Positions 44,768-54,243 are shown, counted from the stretch's first letter. The stretch: DNA of 64,000 nt from Calditrichota bacterium (GCA_013112635.1 JABFGF010000002.1:620001-684000), one strand, 5' to 3'. Program-made: numbers and translations. Notes: a model not told the origin generated them from the letters alone.

Positions 44768-45541
44768 TCAAAACAGGATCGTAAAATTTACCATTGTCGT
44801 TGATATTTGTTTTGATCCACCTCTTTTAAAAAAACGCTTGCTTTGATTTTTTGCAATTACATAACCCATCATACTCCCAATAATTGCTCCGGTTAAAACA
44901 TCACTCATATAATGGCGGTCGCTGGCTATCCTTAAATAGCCCGTCAACGAAGCTAGCGTAATTGCCGACCCCCAAATTAATGCAGAATTGTGCGGATTTT
45001 CTTTTTCCAGGATATATGACATGGATGTAGCTATTGCGAATGAAAAACTTGTATGCCCACTAAAAAAGGAAAGAAAATCATCATCAGCTTCAGCTTGAAT
45101 CGATTTGAAATAGGAATATGGTCTTTGACGGGCAAAAGCATACTTTGAAATATTTGTCAGGAACGCAGTTGCAGCCAGGGCTTGTATGTTCAATAACAAA
45201 TGCCTACCATAATTGTGATCAGATAATAAAGGAGACCAAAAGACTGATGGCCCCAAAAGTCCTTTTAATATAACGTCACTTACTAAAGCCGCCTTATCAA
45301 GATTTGAATTATCCCATTTTAACTTATCACGAAAAAACAAATCAAAAGAAAGTGGCTCAATCCACTTAGGATTTTGTGGCGTTAGAGCTTCTTTAAAAAA
45401 AAGTTCGCCACTGGCAACAAGTGCTACTCCTCCATAACCTAAAAAATAATCTGTACTATTTGCTTGTGAGTAAATTGACCCGGTGCTGGTAAGGAAGAGA
45501 AATGTAAAGATTACAATTTTAAGATGTTTCTTATTTTGCAT
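44768..45541 (-). CDS. PAP2-family acid phosphatase, exported
   Basis: A 257-residue protein with an apparent signal peptide ending near residue 25 (STGSIYSQ). The three-part PAP2 active site is complete: KYAFARQRP (KX6RP), FSGHTS (PSGH-type with Phe) and RIASDRHYMSD (RX5HX3D, nucleophile His). It dephosphorylates lipid phosphates, undecaprenyl pyrophosphate or small phosphate esters on the outside of the inner membrane. The signal peptide and limited hydrophobic content suggest a periplasmic or outer-membrane form. It lies between two POT genes; a functional link is not evident. Confidence 0.9.
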   Translation of the reverse strand: MQNKKHLKIVIFTFLFLTSTGSIYSQANSTDYFLGYGGVALVASGELFFKEALTPQNPKWIEPLSFDLFFRDKLKWDNSNLDKAALVSDVILKGLLGPSVFWSPLLSDHNYGRHLLLNIQALAATAFLTNISKYAFARQRPYSYFKSIQAEADDDFLSFFSGHTSFSFAIATSMSYILEKENPHNSALIWGSAITLASLTGYLRIASDRHYMSDVLTGAIIGSMMGYVIAKNQSKRFFKRGGSKQISTTMVNFTILF

Positions 45542-45573
45542 AAAATAAAAAACGCCCTGTAAAATACAGGGCG
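45541..45573 (-). terminator. Rho-independent terminator after the second POT gene
   Basis: On the minus strand CGCCCTGTA (45573-45565) pairs with TACAGGGCG (45561-45553) around TTT and is followed by TTTTTTATTTTA. It lies just after the POT stop at 45589 and overlaps the start codon region of the PAP2 gene at its last base. Confidence 0.92.
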
Positions 45574-45588
45574 CTATTCTTAATAAAA

Positions 45589-47037
45589 CTATTTAATGCC
45601 ACCAGCCAATTTGTTTATTGGTTTTGCAATAACAAAGAAGAGTAAACCAAAAACTGCTACAAATCCGGCAACAACACTATAAAGTAAATCTTGCGGGAAG
45701 TGTTCGATATAAGTAGCAACCAAACCTGCAGTTAAATTACCAAGTGCCGCACCCAAAAACCATGTTCCCATCATCTGGCCAACAAGACGTTTTGGGGAAA
45801 GTTTTGTAACGCTGCTAAGTCCAACCGGACTTAAACAAAGCTCTCCAACAGTATGGAAAAAGTACGTCACAACAAGCCACATCGGGCTAACTTTTCCAGC
45901 TTCTGTAAATGATGCGCCCCAGGCTAAAACAAAAAAGCCAACGCCAAGAATGAACAAACCAAGACCAAATTTTATCGGAATTGATGGGTTCTTATCTCCA
46001 AGCTTTACCCATAATGCACCAATTGCCGGTGCTAAGATCACAATAAAAAGTGGATTGATATTTTGTAACCACGAAACAGGCAGCTCCCAGTTAAACATTG
46101 TCCTGTCTGTTAAGTCACGCGCAAAAATTGTCATCGATGATCCCGCTTGCTCAAAGCCGGCAAAGAAAACAACTGCACCAAGGAAAAGAATAAAAATCAT
46201 ACCAATACGTTTTTTCTCTTCCGCATTTTTTGTAGCAAACATAATTATGGATAAGAAATAAAGTACGGCTACAGCTAACAGGATATAGCCAGTGTTTTTT
46301 GCAAAATCAACAATATCAAATGTGCCTGTCGAAGCAAAATAAAAATAGATTCCGGCAACTATAACCAATGTTGCGGCTATACCCATATAAAATTGGCGAA
46401 GCCCGCTTGCTTTCATTTCCGGGGATGCTGCATCACCTTTTAATAATCCAGCGCCTTCTAAAGCTTTTTTACGTGTTAAAAATTGAATTACACCAAGAGT
46501 CATTGCAATACCGGCAGACAAGAAACCAATATGCCAGCTTACTTTTTCACCAAGAAAACCAACAATTAATTGTCCTGCAACGGCACCAACATTTATACCC
46601 ATATAAAAAATTGAGAACCCGGCATCTCTTCTGGCACCACCTTCAGGATACAAATCACCAACAATTGCACTTACATTAGGTTTCAAAAGTCCCGTACCTA
46701 AAATCACTAAAAAAAGACCCAGATAAAAGGTTACCTGTCCGGGAATTGCAAGCGAATAGTTGCCCGCAGCAATTAAAATCCCGCCAATTAAAACAGCGTT
46801 TTGTTGCCCTATTATTCGGTCTGCAACCCAACCACCCGGCAAGGCCATGGCATAAACACCAAAAGTATATAATCCGTAAATTGCCGCTGCTGTTGCACTG
46901 TCAAACTCAAAACCGCCAGTAACCACCGCTGCGGTCATAAAAAGAACAAGAATAGCCCGCATTCCATAATAACTGAATCGTTCCCACATTTCAGTCATAA
47001 AAAGAACCTGGAGCCCCTTGGGATGCTCTTTAAACAT
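45589..47037 (-). CDS. POT-family proton-coupled oligopeptide transporter
   Basis: A 482-residue permease from the ATG at 47037, which has GGAGG eight bases upstream; an ATG at 47049 overlaps that ribosome site. It begins MFKEHPKGLQVLFMTEMWERFSYYGM, with the full ExxERFxYY motif, then GGWVADRIIGQQN, GLLKPNVSAIVGDLYPEGG and FYMGINVGAVAGQLIVGFLG. About 14 hydrophobic segments include the extra helices usual in bacterial POTs. It imports di- and tripeptides. Downstream are a strong terminator and the PAP2 gene. It is divergent from the MATE gene. Confidence 0.93.
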   Translation of the reverse strand: MFKEHPKGLQVLFMTEMWERFSYYGMRAILVLFMTAAVVTGGFEFDSATAAAIYGLYTFGVYAMALPGGWVADRIIGQQNAVLIGGILIAAGNYSLAIPGQVTFYLGLFLVILGTGLLKPNVSAIVGDLYPEGGARRDAGFSIFYMGINVGAVAGQLIVGFLGEKVSWHIGFLSAGIAMTLGVIQFLTRKKALEGAGLLKGDAASPEMKASGLRQFYMGIAATLVIVAGIYFYFASTGTFDIVDFAKNTGYILLAVAVLYFLSIIMFATKNAEEKKRIGMIFILFLGAVVFFAGFEQAGSSMTIFARDLTDRTMFNWELPVSWLQNINPLFIVILAPAIGALWVKLGDKNPSIPIKFGLGLFILGVGFFVLAWGASFTEAGKVSPMWLVVTYFFHTVGELCLSPVGLSSVTKLSPKRLVGQMMGTWFLGAALGNLTAGLVATYIEHFPQDLLYSVVAGFVAVFGLLFFVIAKPINKLAGGIK

Positions 47038-47219
47038 TAAAACCTCCATAAAAATATTTTTGAATTAGATATCTAAAGGATAGTTGAATAAGTTGATAAT
47101 ATAGGCATTCTGACAATAAACATAAAGTGCTTTTTTATAAGCTGCTTTTAATCTAATTTCAAAACTCCTTTTAAATAATAAGTGAAACTTACTTTGAGAT
47201 AAAAAGTCAAAATAAAATC

Positions 47220-48701
47220 ATGAGAAAAAACTCCTTAAAAGAACTCTTATCCATTATTTCCGAAAGCTTAAAAGGCGGCGAAAAAGATTTTACGACCGGA
47301 AGTATTGGCAAGGCCGTTTTTCTGCTTTCAGTACCTATGATTCTTGAAATGGCCCTTGAGTCTATCTTTACTGTTGTTGATGCGTTTTTTGTTGGAAGGC
47401 TTGGTTCGGATGCCCTTGCTGCAGTTGGTGTAACAGACGCTGTAATTACGCTTATTTTTGCTGTTGCGATTGGAATTAGTATGGGCACAACAGCAATGGT
47501 TTCCCGCAGAATTGGTGAGAAAAATCCGGAAGCTGCATCAACTGCAGCGGCCCAATCGATATGGCTGGGAGTATTTATTGCAATACCATTTGCTGTGTTT
47601 GGTCTTATTTTTCCAAAAGAAATACTGGGATTGATGGGAGCCACCGAGCAGGTTGTTGAAACAGGCTGGGGCTTCACGGCAATGCTGCTTGGCGGGAATA
47701 TAACTATTATGCTCCTTTTTATTTTGAATGCTGTATTTCGCGGGGCTGGTGATGCGGTGATTGCCATGCGTGTTTTATGGATTGCCAATGGAATAAACAT
47801 AATTTTGGATCCTTTGCTTATTTTCGGAATTGGTCCTTTCCCTGAGCTGGGTGTGACCGGTGCCGCCGTTGCAACAACAATTGGTCGCGGAACCGGGGTT
47901 TTGCTTCAGCTATATGTTTTGTTTTCGGGTAAGGGGCGCATAAAAGTCAGCAAGGAAAATATGAAGCTGGATTTAAAAATTCTTTTCCGGCTAATAAAAG
48001 TATCCATCGGTGGGGTGTTTCAATTTATCATCTCCACCTCTTCCTGGGTTGCTCTTGTACGCATTCTTGCCCTGTTTGGTAGTGCGGCTCTGGCAGGTTA
48101 TACAATTGCAATTCGAATAATTATTTTTGCCATTCTCCCTTCCTGGGGTATGGCCAATGCAGCTACAACTTTGGTTGGCCAAAATCTTGGTGCCGGCAAT
48201 CCGGACCGGGCAGAAAAATCTGTATGGATTACGGGGTTTAGCAATTTCTTCTTTCTTGTTATGGTTGCAGCAGTTTTCATAACCATTCCGGAATATCTTG
48301 TTGGGATCTTTACAACTGACCCGGAAACTTTGGCAATTGGAAGCACGGCTTTGAGGATAATCAGCTATGGCTACGGCTTTTATGCTTTTGGTATGGTGAT
48401 GATTCAGGCATTTAATGGAGCAGGTGATACATACACACCGACAAAGATAAATTTTTTCATTTATTGGATGTTTCAAATCCCGCTGGCATTTATATTATCC
48501 AAAGGTTTTGCCGGTGTAAAAGATGTTTTATCCTGGTTAGGCCAGTGGCTTTTTGATAGAGATATTTTACTTTTCCCAAATACCGAAAGTATTCTCCATG
48601 AACAGGGTGTGTTTTGGGCAATAATGATTGCTGAAGCGATGCTGACAATTGTTGGTGTTATTGTTTTTAAACGCGGCAAATGGAAAGAAAAACAGGTTTA
48701 A
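47220..48701 (+). CDS. MATE-family multidrug/metabolite exporter
   Basis: A 493-residue membrane protein with 12 helices in two homologous halves. The N-terminal TGSIGKAVFLLSVPMILEMA and FTVVDAFFVGRLGSDALAAV are typical of NorM/DinF-type MATE proteins. The second half has GYTIAIRIIIFAILPSWGMA and ATTLVGQNLGAGNPDRAEKS, the MATE inter-helix signature. It expels cationic compounds or metabolites using sodium or protons. The C-terminal part has an unusual soluble insertion near 430-455 between the last helices. No strong ribosome site is seen at the ATG. It is divergent from the POT gene. Confidence 0.92.
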   Translation: MRKNSLKELLSIISESLKGGEKDFTTGSIGKAVFLLSVPMILEMALESIFTVVDAFFVGRLGSDALAAVGVTDAVITLIFAVAIGISMGTTAMVSRRIGEKNPEAASTAAAQSIWLGVFIAIPFAVFGLIFPKEILGLMGATEQVVETGWGFTAMLLGGNITIMLLFILNAVFRGAGDAVIAMRVLWIANGINIILDPLLIFGIGPFPELGVTGAAVATTIGRGTGVLLQLYVLFSGKGRIKVSKENMKLDLKILFRLIKVSIGGVFQFIISTSSWVALVRILALFGSAALAGYTIAIRIIIFAILPSWGMANAATTLVGQNLGAGNPDRAEKSVWITGFSNFFFLVMVAAVFITIPEYLVGIFTTDPETLAIGSTALRIISYGYGFYAFGMVMIQAFNGAGDTYTPTKINFFIYWMFQIPLAFILSKGFAGVKDVLSWLGQWLFDRDILLFPNTESILHEQGVFWAIMIAEAMLTIVGVIVFKRGKWKEKQV

Positions 48702-48709
48702 TACAAAAA

Positions 48710-48798
48710 AATAGTTTGAATAAAACACGGAGATACATAGAGCCCTGAGGTTTTTGTATTATTATTTCTTTCCTTAGCGTTCTTGGCAAACTCTTGTA
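48710..48798. repeat. Possible decayed intergenic repeat element
   Basis: The segment has AACACGGAGATACATAGAG on the left and CCTTAGCGTTCTTGGCAAAC on the right. These resemble the CACGGAGA...CACAGAG and CTTAGCG...TTGGCG-type phrases I associate with dispersed intergenic elements in FCB and other genomes. The resemblance is from memory only. Confidence 0.3.
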
Positions 48799-48819
48799 GT
48801 GAATAAAACTGGCTATAAC

Positions 48820-50220
48820 ATGAATCCATATCAAACCATTTTTGAAGATCAGCAAAAACATTTTCTCAAAGAGATCAAAAACAGCACTGCCAAAGAGCGA
48901 ATCGCAAAACTAAAAAAATTACGGTCCTGGATTTTTTCTCATAGACAGGAAATCCGGAATGCTGTTTATAAAGATTTTAAAAAACCGGCTGTTGGCGTTG
49001 ATCTTTCTGAAATAAAGGTTGTTCTCAACGAAATTGATGTCGCCACCGGAAACTTAAAAAAATGGATGAAGCCTAAAAAAGTGCCTACACCAATCACTTT
49101 TCTGGGCACCAAATCCTGGATAGAATATGAAGCCAAAGGTGTTGCCCTTATTTTAGCTCCCTGGAATTTTCCTTTTCAGTTGACAATCGGGCCCCTCGTC
49201 TCAGCCATTGCAGCAGGAAATTGCGCCGTTGTAAAGCCATCAGAGATGAGTGAACACACATCAGATTTGATGAAATCCATGATCTCAGATTTGTTTGATG
49301 AAAGTGAAGTAACAGTTGTTTTAGGTGATTACAAGGTCTCAGAGAGTTTATTAAAATTACCTTTTGACCATATCTTTTTTACAGGCAGTCCACAGGTTGG
49401 TAAAATTGTTATGAATGCAGCGGCTAAAAACCTGACATCTGTTACATTGGAACTTGGTGGCCAAAACCCTGTGGTTGTTGATGAAACAGCCCGGATTAAA
49501 GACGCGGCCAAAAGGCTTATTTACGGAAAGTTTATGAACAATGGCCAATCCTGCGTTTCGGTTAATACTGTCTATGTCCATAAGTCAAAACAGGATGAGC
49601 TGGTTACAGAATTAAAAAGTGAATTATCGAAGGCCTTTCCCGGAGATGCTTTTAAAAACGAGGATTATGCACGGACTATTAATGAAAAGCATTTTCAGCG
49701 CGTCAAAAACCTTTCTGTAGATGCCGTTGAAAAAGGAGCAGAAATTATTACCGGCTCTACATTCGATGAAGAAGATTGTTATATTGCCCCGACAATATTG
49801 AACAACGTACCCCGAGAAGCGAATATTTGTAATGAAGAAATTTTTGGGCCGGTGATGCCGATCCAATCTTATGAAAATATTGAAGACGTTGTTTCAGAAA
49901 TAAACAATAAAGAAAAACCGTTGGCACTTTATGTTTTTTCACAAACTAAAAAAAATATTAATTATATTTTAAAAAACACATCCTCCGGGACCACAGCAAT
50001 AAATGAAACAACCTGGCAGTTTGGTCAAAAACATCTCCCGTTTGGTGGTGTAAATTCTAGTGGCATGGGTAAATCTCATGGACATCATGGTTTCATGGCA
50101 TTTACAAATGAGCGTTCCATGTTAAAACAAAAAAATGGATTTACTATTGCACAACTTGTTCATCCGCCATATACAAAAAGTGTTAAATGGATTGTAGATT
50201 TAATAGTTAAATATTTATAA
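48820..50220 (+). CDS. Aldehyde dehydrogenase, ALDH3-like
   Basis: A 466-residue NAD(P)-dependent dehydrogenase from the ATG at 48820; an in-frame GTG at 48799 adds seven residues and neither has a good ribosome site. Catalytic motifs are VTLELGGQNPVVV with the general-base Glu and FMNNGQSCVSVN with the nucleophile Cys. The cofactor loop FFTGSPQVGKIVM and the fold ending GGVNSSGMGKSHG are intact. The short N-terminus and the amphipathic tail KSVKWIVDLIVKYL resemble ALDH3 fatty-aldehyde dehydrogenases, which associate with membranes through the tail. It likely oxidises medium- or long-chain aldehydes to acids. Confidence 0.92.
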   Translation: MNPYQTIFEDQQKHFLKEIKNSTAKERIAKLKKLRSWIFSHRQEIRNAVYKDFKKPAVGVDLSEIKVVLNEIDVATGNLKKWMKPKKVPTPITFLGTKSWIEYEAKGVALILAPWNFPFQLTIGPLVSAIAAGNCAVVKPSEMSEHTSDLMKSMISDLFDESEVTVVLGDYKVSESLLKLPFDHIFFTGSPQVGKIVMNAAAKNLTSVTLELGGQNPVVVDETARIKDAAKRLIYGKFMNNGQSCVSVNTVYVHKSKQDELVTELKSELSKAFPGDAFKNEDYARTINEKHFQRVKNLSVDAVEKGAEIITGSTFDEEDCYIAPTILNNVPREANICNEEIFGPVMPIQSYENIEDVVSEINNKEKPLALYVFSQTKKNINYILKNTSSGTTAINETTWQFGQKHLPFGGVNSSGMGKSHGHHGFMAFTNERSMLKQKNGFTIAQLVHPPYTKSVKWIVDLIVKYL

Positions 50221-50257
50221 TAACATAGATTGCTATCAATAATAAATGGAGAATAAT

Positions 50258-51094
50258 ATGAGAATATTAATTGCTTTTATTTTAAGTTCAAGTTTTTTGT
50301 TTTCACAGGTAAAAACACCACAGCCAAGCCCCTTTAGCACAATTACACAGGTTGTAGGGATTACAGAAATTGCAATCGAGTACTGCAGACCCGGAATAAA
50401 AGGACGCAAAATTTTTGGTGGATTAGAACCTTACGGCAAAGTGTGGCGAACCGGAGCAAACGAAGCTACAAAAATTAAATTCAGCACGGATGTTACTCTA
50501 GAAGGTAATGAAGTTCCTGCAGGTGAATACAGCATTTATACAGTTCCCGGAGAACGCGAATGGAAAATTATAATCAATAAAAAACTAGACGGCAGACAGA
50601 ACCATGCCAAAGAACATGATTTAGTTACTTTCAAAGTTAAACCCAAGTTGACACCGCTGCCTGTTGAAAGGTTCACAATTGATATTGCGGACATTACGGA
50701 TAACTCAGCAAATATAGTTTTGATGTGGGCCCAAACACGCGTTAGCTTTAAAATGGGTGTTGATACAGATAAAATGGTTATGGAAAGTATTAAAAATTTC
50801 CGTGACTCGGATGATGAAAAAAGCGCCGGTGCATGGTACAGTTCTGCCCGTTATTATTTTGAAAATGAAAAAAATCTCGAAGAAGCGCTGGAAATGGTTT
50901 CAAAATCACTTGAAATAAATGAAAAACCTTTTTGGGTCCTTCGTTTAAAATCACAAATTTTAGCAGCAAAGGGTGATTATGAAGAGGCTATTGTTTGGGC
51001 AAAACGTAGCCTGGTAAGCGCACAAAAAGCCGGCAATAATACGTATATTAAAATGAATGAGACTGCAATTTCCGAATGGAGTGCAAAGTTGTAA
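50258..51094 (+). CDS. DUF2911 domain exported protein with C-terminal TPR-like region
   Basis: A 278-residue protein from the ATG at 50258, with GGAG eight bases upstream. A signal peptide ends near residue 17 (SSFLFSQ). DUF2911 occupies about 22-170: PSPFSTITQVVGITEIAIEY, GLEPYGKVWRTGANEATKI and VPAGEYSIYTVPGEREWKI. Residues about 185-275 form two helical TPR-like repeats, WYSSARYYFENEKNLEEALE and LKSQILAAKGDYEEAIVWAK. The function of DUF2911 is unknown; members are common in Bacteroidota and relatives as periplasmic proteins. It is followed after 125 bases by the HAMP kinase gene on the same strand. Confidence 0.9.
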   Translation: MRILIAFILSSSFLFSQVKTPQPSPFSTITQVVGITEIAIEYCRPGIKGRKIFGGLEPYGKVWRTGANEATKIKFSTDVTLEGNEVPAGEYSIYTVPGEREWKIIINKKLDGRQNHAKEHDLVTFKVKPKLTPLPVERFTIDIADITDNSANIVLMWAQTRVSFKMGVDTDKMVMESIKNFRDSDDEKSAGAWYSSARYYFENEKNLEEALEMVSKSLEINEKPFWVLRLKSQILAAKGDYEEAIVWAKRSLVSAQKAGNNTYIKMNETAISEWSAKL

Positions 51095-51209
51095 TTAAAT
51101 ATGAATATATTAACTTGTATGTGAAACCAGGCAATTATTATATCATAAATTCCGTATGCTACTTTTAGGTACCGGTTTGATTGTTGTAGTGACAAGTCTA
51201 CATAAAATG

Positions 51210-51219
51210 TTGGCATAAT
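51210..51219 (+). promoter_or_regulatory. TTGGCATAAT motif abutting the HAMP kinase start
   Basis: Third exact copy of the decamer. Here it directly touches the ATG at 51220, which leaves no room for a transcription start and ribosome site if it were a promoter. This copy therefore argues either for a later start codon or against a promoter role. Confidence 0.25.
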
Positions 51220-52995
51220 ATGCCCAGATTAAAATTCAAAGATTTAAAAATAAAAACCAAACAGACCCTTGGTTTTGGCACTATCCTTTTTATCCTAATC
51301 GCGGTCAATCTCCATTCTATCTATAATATGAGAGAATTGCGCCGCGAATTAGAGATTTCTTCTTCTAATTCTCTACCACGCGCCATCGCAATTGCAGATA
51401 TAAACTATTATTCATCTAATCTGCGCATTGCCCAATTACAGCTCAGTTTTGCAAAAACGGATATACAAAAAGAGGAGCACAATAAAAAAATATCCAAGCT
51501 GATCGATGATATTAATCAAAGCAAAGATACTTATGAATCCTTGATAAGCGAATCTAAAAAACTAAAACTGTACAGCAAAAAAGAACAAGAACTTTATGTA
51601 GATTTTGATAGTTTATGGGATGAATATCTTGGGTTTAGTCTCAATTGTGTTTTACTGTTCCGGGAAAATAAAACTGAACAAGCCATTACTTTGTTAAACG
51701 GTGATGCCAAAAATATATTTGATGCATACAGTTCTATTTTAACAGAAATGGTTCGCTTGTACGATCAGTATTTACTTGAATCGGTTGCCCGGGCGACAGA
51801 GACATTTTTAAGAGCAAGGAAATTTACAATAACCCTCCTGGCTGCAACAATTATAATTTCCCTCATTATGGCTATAGCCATTGTACGCTTGATTACAGTG
51901 CCGGTCAGTCGGCTGGAAAGTGCTGCACTGGCAGTTGGTGAGGGTGATTTATGGGTAAATGTTAAATATCGCAGCAAAGATGAACTTGGAACCCTGGCGA
52001 CTGCCTTTAATCGAATGATTAAGTCTTTACGCGAGGCTCAGGAGAAAGCAGAAGAAAAGTCTGCCAAACTGGAGTTACAGTGGGAAGTTTTACGGGAAAC
52101 CCATGATGAACTTCAGGAAAAATCCGTTTTACTGGAGCAGCAAAAACAGGAAACCGAACAAAAAAATGCAGACCTGGAAAACACACTTGATCGCCTTAAG
52201 GAAGCTCAAAACCAGCTTGTACAATCTGAAAAAATGGCCTCAGTAGGGCAGCTTACAGCAGGAATTGCACATGAAATAAATAATCCTATCAATTTTGTTT
52301 CTGCCAATATAAAACCATTAAAAAGGGATGTTGCAGATATAATTGATGTGCTAAAAAAATATGAACAGGCTGTAACAACAAGTTGCCTGGATAGCAATTT
52401 TGAAGAAGTGGATAAGCTAAAAAAAGAAATCGATTTTAATTATGTTTTGGAAGAGATTGACAAATTGTTAGATGGAATTGAAGAGGGTGCAAGGCGCACG
52501 ACTGAAATCGTAAAAGGACTGAGAAACTTTTCCAGACTTGATGAGGATGAACAAAAACTGTCGGATATTCAACAGGGTTTAGAATCCACTTTAATGGTAC
52601 TGCATAATGAACTCAAGAATAAAGTTCAGATAAAAACCGAATATGGCAACCTCCCACAAATATTATGCTATCCCGGAAAACTAAACCAGGTATTTTTAAA
52701 TATTTTACAAAATGCCAACCAGGCAATTAATGAAAGTGGTGTCATAACAATCAAAACCTGGATGGACAAATCCTGGGTTTATATATCGATAAAAGATGAT
52801 GGCAATGGAATGTCTGAAGATGTTTTAAAACGTGTGTTTGAACCTTTTTATACAACAAAAGATGTTGGTAAAGGAACCGGCCTGGGATTATCAATAAGCT
52901 ATGGAATTATCCATGACCATGATGGAGATATTGAAGTTTTAAGTAAACCCGGTAAAGGATCCGATTTTATAATTAAGCTGCCATACAAATATTAA
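51220..52995 (+). CDS. Transmembrane sensor histidine kinase with 4HB-like sensor and HAMP
   Basis: A 591-residue membrane kinase. A transmembrane helix at about 18-35 follows the typical KFKDLKIKTKQTLGFG start. A helical periplasmic sensor at about 36-195 resembles four-helix-bundle MCP-type sensors. The second transmembrane helix is at about 200-222, HAMP at about 222-275 (VPVSRLESAALAVGEGDLWV), then a long coiled coil at about 275-335. The HisKA phosphoacceptor is His351 in TAGIAHEINNPINFV. The HATPase has QNANQAINESG, DDGNGMSEDVLKRVFEPFY and GKGTGLGLSISYG. No Shine-Dalgarno is visible at the ATG. The receiver-cyclase gene follows 95 bases later and is its likely phosphorylation target. 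Confidence 0.92.
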   Translation: MPRLKFKDLKIKTKQTLGFGTILFILIAVNLHSIYNMRELRRELEISSSNSLPRAIAIADINYYSSNLRIAQLQLSFAKTDIQKEEHNKKISKLIDDINQSKDTYESLISESKKLKLYSKKEQELYVDFDSLWDEYLGFSLNCVLLFRENKTEQAITLLNGDAKNIFDAYSSILTEMVRLYDQYLLESVARATETFLRARKFTITLLAATIIISLIMAIAIVRLITVPVSRLESAALAVGEGDLWVNVKYRSKDELGTLATAFNRMIKSLREAQEKAEEKSAKLELQWEVLRETHDELQEKSVLLEQQKQETEQKNADLENTLDRLKEAQNQLVQSEKMASVGQLTAGIAHEINNPINFVSANIKPLKRDVADIIDVLKKYEQAVTTSCLDSNFEEVDKLKKEIDFNYVLEEIDKLLDGIEEGARRTTEIVKGLRNFSRLDEDEQKLSDIQQGLESTLMVLHNELKNKVQIKTEYGNLPQILCYPGKLNQVFLNILQNANQAINESGVITIKTWMDKSWVYISIKDDGNGMSEDVLKRVFEPFYTTKDVGKGTGLGLSISYGIIHDHDGDIEVLSKPGKGSDFIIKLPYKY

Positions 52996-53090
52996 AACTG
53001 CCAAATTCACAATTAATTAATTATCATTGAACATGTCAGATTTAATTTCGTAGTTTGCCAAAATTGCCTGCTTTTCACAAAGGAAAAACC

Positions 53091-54182
53091 ATGGAGAATT
53101 TAAAACCAACTATCCTGTACGTGGATGATGAACCTCAAAATCTAGTTTCATTTAAAGCTGTTTTTCGCCGTGACTACAATGTAAAAACAGCTATTAGTGG
53201 TGAAGAAGGTTTATCAATTTTACAAAACGAACCTGTGGATGTCGTTATTACTGATCAACGCATGCCTCAAATGACCGGGATCCAGTTTTTAGAAAAAGTA
53301 ATTCCTCAATTTCCAAATACCGTAAGAATGATATTAACCGGCTTTAGCGATGTTGAAGCCATCATCGGAGCAATAAATACAGGTCAGGTTTATCGTTATA
53401 TTACAAAGCCGTGGGATGAAAATGAATTGCGTATGACTATTGAAAATGCCTGTCAGCTTTCGGAGTTACAATCCAAAAACAGGCAGCTCATTTGCGATTT
53501 AAAATCGAAAATAGAGGAACAGGAAAAAACATTACAATTGTTTATGCGCTATGTCCCCGAGCCCGTTGTTGAAAAAGCCCTGAATTCTACAGCAGACTCT
53601 ATTTTTGATGGTGAGCAGCGAAATGTGGCCGTTCTATTTTGTGATATCCGTGGTTTTACCCCAATGAGTGAAGAGTTAAACCCTAAAGAAGTTGTAAGTT
53701 TTTTAAATGATTATTACAGCATGATGACAGAGGTTATCCGAAAAAGCAATGGTACGGTAGCGCAATTTGTTGGAGATGAAGTTTTTGCAGCATTTGGCGC
53801 CCCGCTCGCCACAGAGCAGAATGAACAAAATGCTGTGTTTTGCGCATTAGAAATGATGCGCCAGTTAGAAAAGCTCAATTCAAAATATAATGAAAAATTT
53901 AATCGTGAAATAAAAATGGGTATTGGTATAAATTCCGGAGAAGTGGTTGCTGGAAACCTCGGTTCTGCAGAGCGAATGGATTACTCGCTAACCGGTGATA
54001 CAGTTAATACGGGAAAACGAATTGAAACTATCACTAAAGAGATGCCAAACTCCGTTCTTGTTAGTGACGCCATTTATCAAAAAACCAAAGAACTGTTTAA
54101 CTTCAAAGAATTTGAACCTCTTTTTGTAAAAGGTAAAAAGGAAAAAATTCAGGTATATGAGGTCCTTGGAAGAAAAGAATAA
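53091..54182 (+). CDS. Response regulator with class III nucleotide cyclase output
   Basis: A 363-residue protein from the ATG at 53091, preceded by AAAGGA; an in-frame TTG at 53055 is less likely. REC spans about 6-125, with phosphoacceptor Asp55 in VVITDQRMPQ, and a coiled coil lies at about 122-155. The cyclase domain at about 178-345 has metal Asp185 in FCDIRGFT and Asp229 in QFVGDEVFAAFGAP, with the transition-state pair Asn306/Arg310 in GDTVNTGKR. The base-recognition positions read Gln225 (usually Lys in adenylyl cyclases) and Ser299 (usually Thr or Asp), so ATP or GTP preference is uncertain. The upstream HAMP kinase probably controls it, linking a periplasmic signal to a cyclic nucleotide. 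Confidence 0.93.
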   Translation: MENLKPTILYVDDEPQNLVSFKAVFRRDYNVKTAISGEEGLSILQNEPVDVVITDQRMPQMTGIQFLEKVIPQFPNTVRMILTGFSDVEAIIGAINTGQVYRYITKPWDENELRMTIENACQLSELQSKNRQLICDLKSKIEEQEKTLQLFMRYVPEPVVEKALNSTADSIFDGEQRNVAVLFCDIRGFTPMSEELNPKEVVSFLNDYYSMMTEVIRKSNGTVAQFVGDEVFAAFGAPLATEQNEQNAVFCALEMMRQLEKLNSKYNEKFNREIKMGIGINSGEVVAGNLGSAERMDYSLTGDTVNTGKRIETITKEMPNSVLVSDAIYQKTKELFNFKEFEPLFVKGKKEKIQVYEVLGRKE

Positions 54183-54243
54183 TGTGCCGGGCTTCAAGTT
54201 AGATTTGCATCAAACTTAAAATTATCAGGAAAAACTCTTTAAA

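Noticed and set aside
47207-47800. Minus-strand open frame of 197 codons opposite the MATE gene
   Set aside because: It mirrors the MATE coding sequence and has a proline/isoleucine-rich composition typical of antisense frames.
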